NCBI GenBank assembly: GCA_937958145.1
Contig: CALGOE010000283.1
Location: 1 to 14,349, forward strand
Length of the DNA stretch: 14,349 nucleotides
Direction: 5' to 3'
Source: an uncultured Desulfobacca sp.
GTDB taxonomy: Bacteria > Desulfobacterota > Desulfobaccia > Desulfobaccales > Desulfobaccaceae
The translations under genes were made by a program, and so were the position numbers. The notes beneath the pieces are model-generated. The model had not been told where the DNA came from and searched no databases. It saw nothing but the letters and a program-made list of their open reading frames with translations. Shown here in pieces: positions 7,775 to 13,848 of the stretch (positions within the stretch are counted from its first letter, which is position 1; every line of letters begins with the position of its first letter).

Positions 7775-9113
7775 CAGCCTGCTGCTCCTCCCGAGGCGCT
7801 GCTTGCGGGAAATACTTTTTGATCAGGGATTCCTTCATGAGCAATTCCTGGGGGTCAAAACACTCTGCCAGCGTCTGCCAGCAGAGGTCCAAGGCCTCAA
7901 TGACCGGCATGGCGGCCCGGATAGACATGAAACGCTCCCGGAATAATCTCCCGAACTTCAGGAGCTTCTCGTCAAAAGGGGACAGCTCAAAGGCCATCGC
8001 CTGCTTTTTCTGGGCCTCCAGGGCATTGGCATAAAAACGGATCATGGTGTTCATGACCTGGCCATGATCCTCCCGGGTGGCGATGCCCACCACCCGCTGC
8101 TTCAGGCGGGAGAGGGAGCCGAACGGATCAATGACCCCGTCATGAAGATAGAACTGGCCCTCGGTAATGTAGCCGGTGTTGTCCGGCACCGGATGGGTCA
8201 CGTCGCCCCCGGGCATGGTGGTGACCGACAGAATGGTCACGGAACCGGCATTCTTAAAATCGCAGGCCTTTTCATAACGTTTGGCCAACTGCGTATAGAG
8301 GTCGCCGGTATAGCCCCGGGTGGCCGGCACCCGCTCCAGGGCAATGCTGATCTCCTTCAGGGCGTCGGCATAGGCCGTCATGTCGGTCAGAAGCACCAGA
8401 ACCCGTTTATTTTCGGCCACGGCAAAGCGCTCCGCCACCGCCAGGGCCATATCCGGGATCAGAATCCGCTCCACAATGGGATCAATGGCCTGGTTGACAA
8501 ACATGACGGTCCGGTGAAAAATGCCATGCTCCTCAAAGGCCGTCCGGAAAAAGTGAAAATCGTCAAAGATAAGCCCCAAACCCCCGAAAACGATGATATC
8601 GGCATCGGCCTGAAAGCCGATCCGAGCCAGGAGTTCGTTATACGGCTCGCCGGCTATGGAAAAAATCGGGATCTTTTGGCTCTCCACCAACGAATTAAAG
8701 ACGTCGATCATGGGTACATTGGTCTGGATCATCTTCGTCGGCAGGATGCGCATCATGGGATTGACCGTGGGGCCGCCGGTGCGAATCCGGGGTTCGGCGC
8801 TCAGGTCCGGACCGCCGTCGATGGGCTCGCCGGATCCCCGAAAGATGCGCCCGAGGATGTTGTCCGAGTAAACGACCTCCTGGGGGTGCCCCAAAAAGCG
8901 GACACTGGCATCCGTGGACAAGCCCTTCCCCCCCGCAAAGACCTGCAGACTCACCAGATTGCCGGACAATTCCACCACCTTGGCGATGGAAAACTCGCCG
9001 TCCACATTCTCAACCACAGCAATGTCGCCAAAGGCCACACCCTCGGCCTTGACGCGAATGGTATCGCCGACAATTTCCTCCAGGCGGGTATGCCGGATGA
9101 GGTCCTGAAACAT
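7767..9113 (-). CDS. atpB: V/A-type ATPase regulatory subunit B
   Basis: Non-catalytic nucleotide-binding subunit of the A3B3 head. The 448 residues cover the full family length. The beta-barrel domain is at about 1-75, followed by NILGRIFRGSGEPIDGGP (85-102). At the place of a P-loop is the degenerate SIAGEPYN (152-159), lacking the GKT of catalytic subunits, as expected for B. Further family segments include RVLVLLTDMTAYADALKEIS and the PATRGYTGDLYTQLAKRYE stretch. The SxxGEPYN form rather than archaeal GSGLPHNE points to the chlamydial-type branch. This is the first gene of the operon. ATG at 9113 has GAGGA 8 nt upstream and lies about 135 bases from the predicted transcription start. Confidence 0.97.
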   Translation of the reverse strand: MFQDLIRHTRLEEIVGDTIRVKAEGVAFGDIAVVENVDGEFSIAKVVELSGNLVSLQVFAGGKGLSTDASVRFLGHPQEVVYSDNILGRIFRGSGEPIDGGPDLSAEPRIRTGGPTVNPMMRILPTKMIQTNVPMIDVFNSLVESQKIPIFSIAGEPYNELLARIGFQADADIIVFGGLGLIFDDFHFFRTAFEEHGIFHRTVMFVNQAIDPIVERILIPDMALAVAERFAVAENKRVLVLLTDMTAYADALKEISIALERVPATRGYTGDLYTQLAKRYEKACDFKNAGSVTILSVTTMPGGDVTHPVPDNTGYITEGQFYLHDGVIDPFGSLSRLKQRVVGIATREDHGQVMNTMIRFYANALEAQKKQAMAFELSPFDEKLLKFGRLFRERFMSIRAAMPVIEALDLCWQTLAECFDPQELLMKESLIKKYFPQAAPREEQQADG

Positions 9114-9256
9114 ACTCTATTCCTCGCAGGCATGCTGCACGCGGCCAGATGCAATCGTGATGCCACAACTTGAGGCTGACAATATCTTGATAGGGGCGGC
9201 CAACGACCTGCCCCCGGTGGCGGAGGCGATTCTGGAACTGGGACGTATTACCCTGT

Positions 9257-9285
9257 ATTTTAGTAGGTCAGCCCTCTCTGGTCAA
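9257..9285 (-). promoter_or_regulatory. Sigma70-type promoter of the ATPase operon
   Basis: On the minus strand TTGACC (9280-9285) is followed after exactly 17 bases by TAAAAT (9257-9262). Both hexamers match consensus at five of six positions. Transcription would start near 9250, leaving a leader of about 135 nt before atpB. It is the best promoter-like sequence I found in the window. Confidence 0.7.
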
Positions 9286-9313
9286 CCATTTTCGGCATAT
9301 CCTGGGGACCGCG

Positions 9314-9369
9314 CCCCCCCGCCCCCCTGGCCGCCGCCCCCGGCCCCGGCAGGTCAGAAACCCCGCCCC
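9314..9369 (-). other. G-run tract with quadruplex potential
   Basis: The plus strand carries C tracts of 7 (9314-9320), 6 (9322-9327), 5 (9337-9341) and 4 (9344-9347) bases, then two more runs of 4 at 9361-9369. The minus strand, which is the coding strand of the ATPase operon, therefore has four or more G-runs with short loops. The tract lies about 30-80 bp upstream of the ATPase -35 box. Quadruplex formation is inferred from the pattern only. Confidence 0.5.
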
Positions 9370-9379
9370 GGGAAAAAGG

Positions 9380-9408
9380 TTGGCCCCCAGCCTCCCGGAT
9401 GATATCTT
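9380..9408 (+). promoter_or_regulatory. Candidate promoter for the O-methyltransferase gene
   Basis: TTGGCC (9380-9385) and TATCTT (9403-9408) are separated by 17 bases; each matches the sigma70 consensus at four of six positions. The predicted start lies about 70 nt before the ATG at 9486. The match is weak and could be chance. Confidence 0.35.
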
Positions 9409-9485
9409 TAATTTTCAACACTTCCAAAAGAACGTGGCCACTACTCGGGCCGGAAAAAGATGATCATCGGGAGAAAGGAAGAGCC

Positions 9486-10472
9486 ATGCTGACCCCCAAA
9501 AGTATCCTGGAAGACGCCTGGTGTTTCATGAAGAGCCGCGTGCTCTTTACTGCCGCCGAGTTGGATATTTTTACCAAGCTGGCCGGTTTTCATTACACCG
9601 CAGCCGAGCTGGCCCGGGACGGCGGCTGGGACGAGCGGGCCACCACCCGCCTGCTGGACTGTCTGACTGCCCTGGGACTGCTCACCAAGGAAGGCTCACG
9701 CTATCACCTGACCGAAGCCAGCCAGACCCTGGCGTCAAACCATCCCGCCACCATCCGCCCCATGATCCTGCACCTGAACCATATCTGGCGCAACTGGAGC
9801 AATCTCACCGACGTCATCCGCCAGGGGCAAAATGACGATCTGCACAAAATCGGCGACTGGGGCGGCGAGGTCCAGGAGGCCTTTATCGGCGCCATGCACG
9901 TCATCGGCCGGGAACTGGCCGAGGAGATCGCCGCCGCTTATGACGCCGGGGCGTTCAAGAAACTCCTGGACATCGGCGGCGCCTCCGGAACCTATACCAT
10001 GGCCTTTCTGCGCCGCCAGCCGCAGATGCGGGCCGTGCTCTTTGACTTTGCCCCCGTCCTGACCCTGGCCAAAGAACGCCTGGCCCAGGAAGGCTTCCTG
10101 GACCGGGTGGAGCTGGTAGCCGGGGATTTTTACACCGATGAACTGCCGGGCGGCTGCGACCTGGCCCTGCTCTCGGCCATCATCCACCAGAACAGTCCGG
10201 CCCAGAACGTGGCCTTGTATGAAAAGATTAACCGGGCCCTGGTCCCCGGCGGCGTCGTCCTCATCCGGGACCACATCATGGATGAGACCCGCACCCAACC
10301 GCCGGCCGGGGCCATGTTCGCCCTGAATATGCTGGTCAATACCCCAGGCGGCGATACCTATACCTTCCCGGAAGTGGCCCAGACTCTCACCGCCGCCGGT
10401 TTCACCGACGTCAAGTTGGTGCGCACCGGCGAGCGCATGGACTGCCTGGTGGAGGCCAGGAAACCACGCTGA
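9486..10472 (+). CDS. Family 2 SAM-dependent O-methyltransferase
   Basis: Predicted cytosolic class I methyltransferase of 328 residues, in the family of hydroxyneurosporene (CrtF-like), acetylserotonin and polyketide O-methyltransferases. It would transfer a methyl group from SAM to a hydroxyl on an unidentified small molecule. Residues 1-90 look like the N-terminal winged-helix dimerisation domain (ARDGGWDERATTRLLDCLTALGLL). The SAM-binding motif I is LDIGGASG at 161-168. It is followed by FDFAPVLTLAKE (acidic ribose-binding region), AGDFYTDELPGGCDLALLS and a post-motif VLIRDHIMDE. ATG at 9486 is preferred over the open frame to 9399 because AGGAAG sits just upstream and the family alignment begins there. 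Active-site residues cannot be assigned with confidence. It stands alone, divergent from the ATPase operon, so no pathway can be read from its neighbours. Confidence 0.85.
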   Translation: MLTPKSILEDAWCFMKSRVLFTAAELDIFTKLAGFHYTAAELARDGGWDERATTRLLDCLTALGLLTKEGSRYHLTEASQTLASNHPATIRPMILHLNHIWRNWSNLTDVIRQGQNDDLHKIGDWGGEVQEAFIGAMHVIGRELAEEIAAAYDAGAFKKLLDIGGASGTYTMAFLRRQPQMRAVLFDFAPVLTLAKERLAQEGFLDRVELVAGDFYTDELPGGCDLALLSAIIHQNSPAQNVALYEKINRALVPGGVVLIRDHIMDETRTQPPAGAMFALNMLVNTPGGDTYTFPEVAQTLTAAGFTDVKLVRTGERMDCLVEARKPR

Positions 10473-10490
10473 GAAAGCCTCTTGACGCAA

Positions 10491-10523
10491 GCCGCCGGGT
10501 TGCGGGGGCGGCAGAGACTTTTT
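10491..10523 (+). terminator. Probable intrinsic terminator of the methyltransferase gene
   Basis: GCCGCC (10491-10496) pairs with GGCGGC (10507-10512), and five T residues follow at 10519-10523. It starts 18 bases after the stop codon. The gap between stem and T-run is longer than ideal, and a competing CGCAA/TTGCG pairing exists. Confidence 0.45.
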
Positions 10524-10585
10524 CCTGCTCCCCGGCCCGGCCCTCCTGATCATGATCGGCTGTGGCAGCCCGGCCGATTCTTGGT

Positions 10586-10591
10586 TATACT
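10586..10591 (+). promoter_or_regulatory. Candidate -10 box upstream of the ferredoxin-cyclase gene
   Basis: TATACT is a five-of-six match to the -10 consensus, about 100 bp upstream of the cyclase start, in a gap otherwise free of genes (10473-10690). No good -35 hexamer stands 16-18 bases upstream (TGGCAG at 10563-10568 is poor), so an activator-dependent or alternative promoter is possible. A 10-bp palindrome GATCATGATC lies at 10548-10557, near the expected -35 position. Confidence 0.3.
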
Positions 10592-10690
10592 ACGAGACCA
10601 GGGATTATCCCGGTCAACGGTCTAACTTCGCCGGCGCCGGAGAGATAGTCTTGCCAACACATTGAATTCATCAGCACACTGGGGGAACCT

Positions 10691-11614
10691 GTGGCCACCG
10701 TCTCGTATCTGCCCGATAAGATCACCCTTGAACTCGCCCCCGGCGAGACCCTCCTGCAGGGAGCCTTGCGGGCCGGCATCCCGCATATCAATGTCTGCGG
10801 CGGTATCGGCCGCTGCTCCACCTGCCGGGTCATTGTCCTGGCCGGTCTGGAAAACTGCTCCCCGCCCACCAAAGATGAACAGGCCATTCAGGAGATGCTG
10901 AATCTGCCCCCCCACGTCCGCCTGGCCTGCCAGACCACCATCACCGGCCCGGTCAAGGTCCGGCGCCTGGTGGAGGACGTTGAGGATGTGGATTTCTTCT
11001 CCATCTTCATTGAAGGGGTGGAAGTCCTCACGGCCCTGGGCGAAGAAAAGGACATCTTCATCCTCTTCGCCGATATCCAGAGTTTCACCAGTTTTGCCGA
11101 AAATCTCCTGCCCTACGATGTCCTCTATTCCCTCAACCTCTTCCTGGCCCAAATGGGGGATATCGTCAAACGCCACGGCGGCCGCATCGACAACTATATG
11201 GGCGACGGCTTTATGGCCCTCTTTGAAGCCGACGACGCCCGGGAAGGAGCCCGCCGGGCAGTGGCCGCCGGATTGGACATGCAGGCCGCCGTGGCCCGGA
11301 TGGCCCCTTATCTGGAAGAACTCTATGGCCGCAGTTTTGACATCCGCATCGGCCTCCATTTCGGCCGGGTGGTGGCCGGCAAGCTGGGCCACCCCGGCAA
11401 CAAACGGGGCACGGTCGTGGGCGATGCCGTCAATCTGGCCAGCCGCATCGAAACGGCCAACAAAGCCGCCGGCACCCGCTTCCTCATCTCCCAGGAAATG
11501 TACGAACTGCTCCGGGGCGACCTGCTGGTGGGCAAAGAGGTCAGAGGGCAAATCCCCGGCAAAAGCGGCGAATATCGGCTCTACGAAGTATTAGGATTAA
11601 AAGGGCAACAGTAG
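10691..11614 (+). CDS. [2Fe-2S] ferredoxin domain fused to class III nucleotide cyclase
   Basis: A soluble 307-residue fusion predicted to make cAMP or cGMP under control of an iron-sulphur cluster. Residues 1-95 are a [2Fe-2S] ferredoxin fold with cluster ligands C36, C42, C45 (CGGIGRCSTC, spacing C-x5-C-x2-C) and C80 in RLACQT; C56 is an extra cysteine. Residues about 118-300 are a class III cyclase. The metal-binding aspartates are D128 in FADIQSFT and D172 in NYMGDGFMALF. Transition-state residues N248 and R252 lie in GDAVNLASRIE. The position that is Lys in typical adenylate cyclases (GGxxxKxxGD) is N168 here, while the second base-specifying position is T241; purine preference is therefore uncertain. 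There are no membrane segments. The start is GTG at 10691 behind a GGGGGA ribosome site; no in-frame ATG fits the ferredoxin start. It converges on the tRNA-Val gene. Confidence 0.92.
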   Translation: MATVSYLPDKITLELAPGETLLQGALRAGIPHINVCGGIGRCSTCRVIVLAGLENCSPPTKDEQAIQEMLNLPPHVRLACQTTITGPVKVRRLVEDVEDVDFFSIFIEGVEVLTALGEEKDIFILFADIQSFTSFAENLLPYDVLYSLNLFLAQMGDIVKRHGGRIDNYMGDGFMALFEADDAREGARRAVAAGLDMQAAVARMAPYLEELYGRSFDIRIGLHFGRVVAGKLGHPGNKRGTVVGDAVNLASRIETANKAAGTRFLISQEMYELLRGDLLVGKEVRGQIPGKSGEYRLYEVLGLKGQQ

Positions 11615-11677
11615 AGGAAAAATGTCCGCCCGATCGGCGCTCGTCCTGGCCGCGTCTTGGCCCCGGAAAACAGTAAA

Positions 11678-11702
11678 GGGTTACGGCCATAAACCGTAAC
11701 CC
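11678..11702. terminator. Bidirectional terminator between cyclase gene and tRNA-Val
   Basis: GGGTTACGG (11678-11686) pairs perfectly with CCGTAACCC (11694-11702) around a 7-base loop. On the minus strand the stem is followed by TTTACTGTTTT, a good tail for ending the tRNA transcript. On the plus strand the tail is only CTTAATGTT, 64 bases after the cyclase stop. Its place between convergent genes supports use in both directions. Confidence 0.75.
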
Positions 11703-11713
11703 CTTAATGTTCA

Positions 11714-11788
11714 TGGTAGGCGGTGAAGGATTTGAACCTTCGACTTCCACCGTGTGAGGATGGCACTCTACCCCTGAGTTAACCGCCC
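11714..11788 (-). tRNA. tRNA-Val, anticodon CAC
   Basis: The 75-nt gene folds into a full cloverleaf. The acceptor stem is GGGCGGT/ACCGCCT (with a G-U first pair), then discriminator A and encoded CCA at 11716-11714. The D arm has CTC/GAG. The anticodon stem is CCATC/GGTGG, with loop CTCACAC and anticodon CAC at 11756-11754. The variable loop is short, and the T arm is GAAGG-TTCAAAT-CCTTC. CAC reads the valine codon GUG. I see no attachment-site duplication or integrase beside it. Confidence 0.95.
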
Positions 11789-11799
11789 GAGTTAAATTA

Positions 11800-11828
11800 G
11801 ATGTAACAGTACCACGTGCCTTTGGCAA
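11800..11828 (-). promoter_or_regulatory. Candidate promoter of tRNA-Val
   Basis: On the minus strand TTGCCA (11823-11828) is followed after 17 bases by TACATC (11800-11805). The -35 is good but the -10 matches consensus at only three positions. The start would be a few bases before the tRNA 5' end. It lies in the 79-bp gap after the last gene of the upstream operon, so read-through plus processing is an alternative. Confidence 0.3.
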
Positions 11829-11867
11829 GAGGATTTTTTATGGGCAGCAGATTTCCCTGTGGTCATC

Positions 11868-12323
11868 TCAGCGGCCCGGAGCCGGCCCTTGACCCGGAGG
11901 AGAATAAAAACGCTGCTTCCCTCGCGTGCCCGGCCCCTGCCAGGTCGGGCGGCCCAGGCTGTCCCGCAAGGTAATGGTCCGGTCGCCGGCTTTGACCTCG
12001 GCGGCCACAATCACTGTCCCCTGGCCAGTAGTGAGTTTGGAGCCGGTAACGGTGAGGGCATCTCCCGGCTTGGGAGCAAAATTGTATTGAGCCAAAGCCT
12101 CAGCCGGCCCCAGATGGACAAGCACCGTCTCCGTGGCGGTTTTCAGACGCAGCGTCTGCCCCGGCCCCCAGCGTCCCTGGGTGGCAGCACTCTCCAAACT
12201 CTCCACCTGACCCTGCACCGTCACCACGGTTTTGGGATCGTAGATCTGGACCGATTGGGCCCCAACGGCGGCAGCCAGGAACACCAGCGCCACCACAGCA
12301 ACCAGGGTTACAAGACGTGACAT
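11868..12323 (-). CDS. Exported small beta-barrel (OB-like) protein, copy 1
   Basis: A 151-residue protein with a signal peptide: hydrophobic core at about 4-20, likely cleavage near AVGA-Q. The mature part is an all-beta domain resembling the bacterial OB-fold (YgiW/YdeI-like) class, with VVTVQGQVESLE, LRLKTATETVLVHLGPAEAL and KPGDALTVTGSKL segments. It ends with TLRDSLGRPTW and a Gly/Pro/Arg-rich tail. The VHLGPAE motif (69-75) is shared with the neighbouring paralogue. ATG at 12323 has GAGGAGG 5 nt upstream; the frame stays open to 12428, but that stretch overlaps the neighbour and lacks such a site. It begins 67 bp after the paralogue stop. Role unknown: the fold assignment is by pattern only, and a periplasmic ligand- or metal-binding job is inferred from the operon. 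Confidence 0.82.
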   Translation of the reverse strand: MSRLVTLVAVVALVFLAAAVGAQSVQIYDPKTVVTVQGQVESLESAATQGRWGPGQTLRLKTATETVLVHLGPAEALAQYNFAPKPGDALTVTGSKLTTGQGTVIVAAEVKAGDRTITLRDSLGRPTWQGPGTRGKQRFYSPPGQGPAPGR

Positions 12324-12390
12324 GGATGCCTCCTCGTGGATCATATCAGTTGAATCAAGGCCACTGCGGCGGCCACTCGGCAATTCGACC

Positions 12391-12858
12391 TTAAGAACGG
12401 ACTGGACGACGCCCCGGCTGGTTGCCAAAGCAGCCCGGCGTCTGGCCGGTCCAGACGGGGATGCCGTTCTGGTCCCGGAGGCGATACGTGGCAGCTCCGG
12501 CTTGTATGGTTGTCGCCAGGATCACATCCCCCTGCCGGGTGGTCACCTTGCCGCCGGTCACAGCCAGGACATCGCCCACTTTAGGCCGGAAATGCTGTTG
12601 CGCCAGGAATTCCGCCGGGCCCAGATGGACGACCACCAGGCCTTGGTCAGTCTTCACATGAGCAATCTGGGTCTGACGGTTATTGACCGCCTGACGGCCT
12701 TGCCGGGTAATGGTTTCCAGACGGTCGATCTGCCCGTGGAGAGTGACAACCTGTTGCGGGTCAAACATTTTTTTCAACTGGGCCTCAGCGCCGGCCACCA
12801 TAGCCGGAACGGTCGCTAAGAGGGCCAGGAGGATCCAGAATTTTGTCGACGTTTTCAT
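12391..12858 (-). CDS. Exported small beta-barrel (OB-like) protein, copy 2
   Basis: A 155-residue paralogue of the next gene downstream. The signal peptide spans about 1-26 (ILLALLATVPAMVAGAEA). The mature domain repeats the same order of motifs: VVTLHGQIDRLE, VVVHLGPAEFLAQ with VHLGPAE at 77-83, PKVGDVLAVTGGKV, and RLRDQNGIPVW. The two proteins therefore arose by tandem duplication and then diverged. This copy carries a roughly 8-residue longer loop after the first strand (QGRQAVNNRQTQIAHVKT) and a single C-terminal cysteine (C143). ATG at 12858 has GGAG 7 nt upstream. An inverted repeat precedes it. Function is not known. Confidence 0.82.
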   Translation of the reverse strand: MKTSTKFWILLALLATVPAMVAGAEAQLKKMFDPQQVVTLHGQIDRLETITRQGRQAVNNRQTQIAHVKTDQGLVVVHLGPAEFLAQQHFRPKVGDVLAVTGGKVTTRQGDVILATTIQAGAATYRLRDQNGIPVWTGQTPGCFGNQPGRRPVRS

Positions 12859-12890
12859 GGGGTTGCTCCAAAGATAAACTGAAGGGATAA

Positions 12891-12927
12891 CCGGTGGCCG
12901 GCAGCCCACACCAAGGCCGGCCACCGG
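12891..12927 (-). repeat. Perfect 11-bp inverted repeat in the operon
   Basis: CCGGTGGCCGG (12891-12901) and CCGGCCACCGG (12917-12927) are perfect inverted copies around a 15-base loop. It lies 9 bases after the stop of the Gln-rich gene and 32 bases before the start of the beta-barrel copy 2 gene. On the minus strand TTATCC and a loose T-rich stretch follow. It may be a partial terminator or attenuator that sets different expression levels on either side. Confidence 0.6.
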
Positions 12928-12936
12928 GATGCAGGT

Positions 12937-13224
12937 TTAATTGCCGGTTGCAGGCGCGGCGGGCGCCGGGGCGGTCGGGACCGCGGTGTTCAGGCAACTG
13001 CCATCCCGCCGGTGCAGGCGCTGGCGTTGACCCTGCCCTTGCCCCTGTCCCTGCCGGTACATGGGTGCCCCGGTCTGGGACTGGCCCGATTGCTGCCAGA
13101 TTTTGCGGCCTGCCCCCTGGCCGCGGCCGCCGCCGTAATTCTGGGCCGCGGCCAGGTCAGCGCTGCCCAGGCTCAGGGCGGCGGTGAGAGCAATAAGACC
13201 GAATAACCAACCAGTTTTTTTCAT
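12937..13224 (-). CDS. Small exported Gly/Gln/Arg-rich protein
   Basis: A 95-residue protein I do not recognise as a named family. Residues 1-27 are a clear signal peptide (MKKTGWLFGLIALTAALSL, cleavage expected after DLAAA). The mature part of about 68 residues is low in complexity: NYGGGRGQGAGRKIWQQ, a run of alternating Gln-Gly (59-66) ending QRQR, one cysteine (C77) and an Ala/Pro-rich tail. It is basic and probably unstructured. The underlying DNA carries a matching imperfect hexamer repeat near 13025-13060. ATG at 13224 with AGGAG 8 nt upstream is preferred over the open frame to 13299. It may act as a periplasmic or surface companion of the adjacent Spy-like protein; this is inference from position only. 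Confidence 0.75.
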   Translation of the reverse strand: MKKTGWLFGLIALTAALSLGSADLAAAQNYGGGRGQGAGRKIWQQSGQSQTGAPMYRQGQGQGQGQRQRLHRRDGSCLNTAVPTAPAPAAPATGN

Positions 13225-13274
13225 GGATTCTTCTCCTTTAGTTTTCTCAGGCGTCCCGGCGGCCGGCTGGACCG

Positions 13275-13304
13275 CCCGGGGTTCCCCGGGGAGGCGCAAG
13301 TATA
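13275..13304 (-). promoter_or_regulatory. Candidate internal promoter and hairpin before the Gln-rich gene
   Basis: On the minus strand TATACT (13299-13304) resembles a -10 box but lacks a clear -35. It is followed by the inverted repeat CCCGGGG/CCCCGGG (13275-13281 and 13284-13290), each arm itself nearly palindromic, within the leader. Together they could form an internal start or an attenuator in the 102-bp gap after the Spy-like gene. Confidence 0.3.
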
Positions 13305-13326
13305 CCGCCTGCCCGAAGGGAAGTCT

Positions 13327-13848
13327 TTAACGCAGCGGCCCCGGGCCATGTGGACCGCCCTGACCCCGACCGCGATACTGCTCTCCTGGTGGCGGGCAAA
13401 AACGAGGATCACACAGACGCCGCTGCACATGCCTCAGGAGAACCTCCTGCTGCTCCGGCCGCAGGGTCTGTTTCACTCCGATGAGAAATCGGGCCATCTC
13501 CTGCTCCAGGGCGTTTTGCAAATTGTTGATCACCGTGATCTGGGCGGCGATCTCCGCTTCCGGGGGCTGTGCCTGCTGCAACAATATCAAAAGCCGCTGG
13601 CGCTCCAGGGCAATCTGCTGCCGCAGGGCCTCCAGCTGTTGCCGGTGGCCCGGATAACTCTGTCTGAGGTGCTCCTTTTGCCGGGCATCCAACTCCAGGG
13701 AATGCAGAAGTTGCAGAAACCCCATCCCACCCCGGTCCGGTGGTAATACGGGCGGGTGCTGCCAACGGCCATACACCAGAGCCCCGATGGTGCCGAAATT
13801 TAAGGCCAGGGAGAAAATCACCAGGTAAAGGAGCCAGTTGCGCTTCAT
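13327..13848 (-). CDS. Membrane-anchored periplasmic Spy/CpxP-like heavy-metal resistance protein
   Basis: A 173-residue protein of the Metal_resist/CnrX-ZraP-Spy superfamily, helical-hairpin proteins that sense metals or chaperone unfolded proteins in the periplasm. Residues 5-27 form an uncleaved N-terminal membrane anchor (LLYLVIFSLALNFGTIGALVYG). The rest, about 45-145, is a long Gln/Leu/Arg-rich helical region with two LTxxQ-like motifs, LDARQ (53-57) and LRPEQ (129-133). The tail contains C146, C151 and a Gly/Arg/His-rich end, possible metal ligands. Its ATG overlaps the stop of the anti-sigma gene in ATGA, so the two are translationally coupled. This pairing fits a sensor that modulates the anti-sigma factor, as CnrX does for CnrY/CnrH. 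Which metal or stress is sensed cannot be read from the sequence. Confidence 0.85.
   Translation of the reverse strand: MKRNWLLYLVIFSLALNFGTIGALVYGRWQHPPVLPPDRGGMGFLQLLHSLELDARQKEHLRQSYPGHRQQLEALRQQIALERQRLLILLQQAQPPEAEIAAQITVINNLQNALEQEMARFLIGVKQTLRPEQQEVLLRHVQRRLCDPRFCPPPGEQYRGRGQGGPHGPGPLR

Larger units (their letters stand above)
9114..9485. other. Divergent intergenic region between ATPase operon and methyltransferase gene
   Basis: These 372 bases contain no convincing gene. Going rightwards, they hold the ATPase mRNA leader (about 9114-9250), the ATPase promoter (9257-9285), a run of C tracts (9314-9369), a weaker plus-strand promoter candidate (9380-9408), a 10-bp palindrome GATGATCATC around 9458-9467, and the methyltransferase ribosome site. 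A weak GCAG/CTGC stem sits just upstream of the B ribosome site in the leader. I could not match the leader to a known riboswitch. Confidence 0.6.

Noticed and set aside
9157..9402. 81-codon plus-strand open frame in the divergent intergenic region
   Set aside because: The first part reads somewhat like protein, but there is no ribosome site, the second half is a Pro-rich product of the C tracts, and the frame crosses the ATPase promoter.
9735..10553. 272-codon minus-strand open frame
   Set aside because: It is antisense to the O-methyltransferase gene and has the His/Gln/Gly/Asp-rich composition of a shadow frame.
10622..11551. 309-codon minus-strand open frame
   Set aside because: It is antisense to the ferredoxin-cyclase gene, where cluster and catalytic residues are intact on the plus strand.
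11714..11788. tRNA-Val as the attachment site of an integrated element
   Set aside because: No integrase, direct repeat of the tRNA 3' end or change in base composition is visible on either side.
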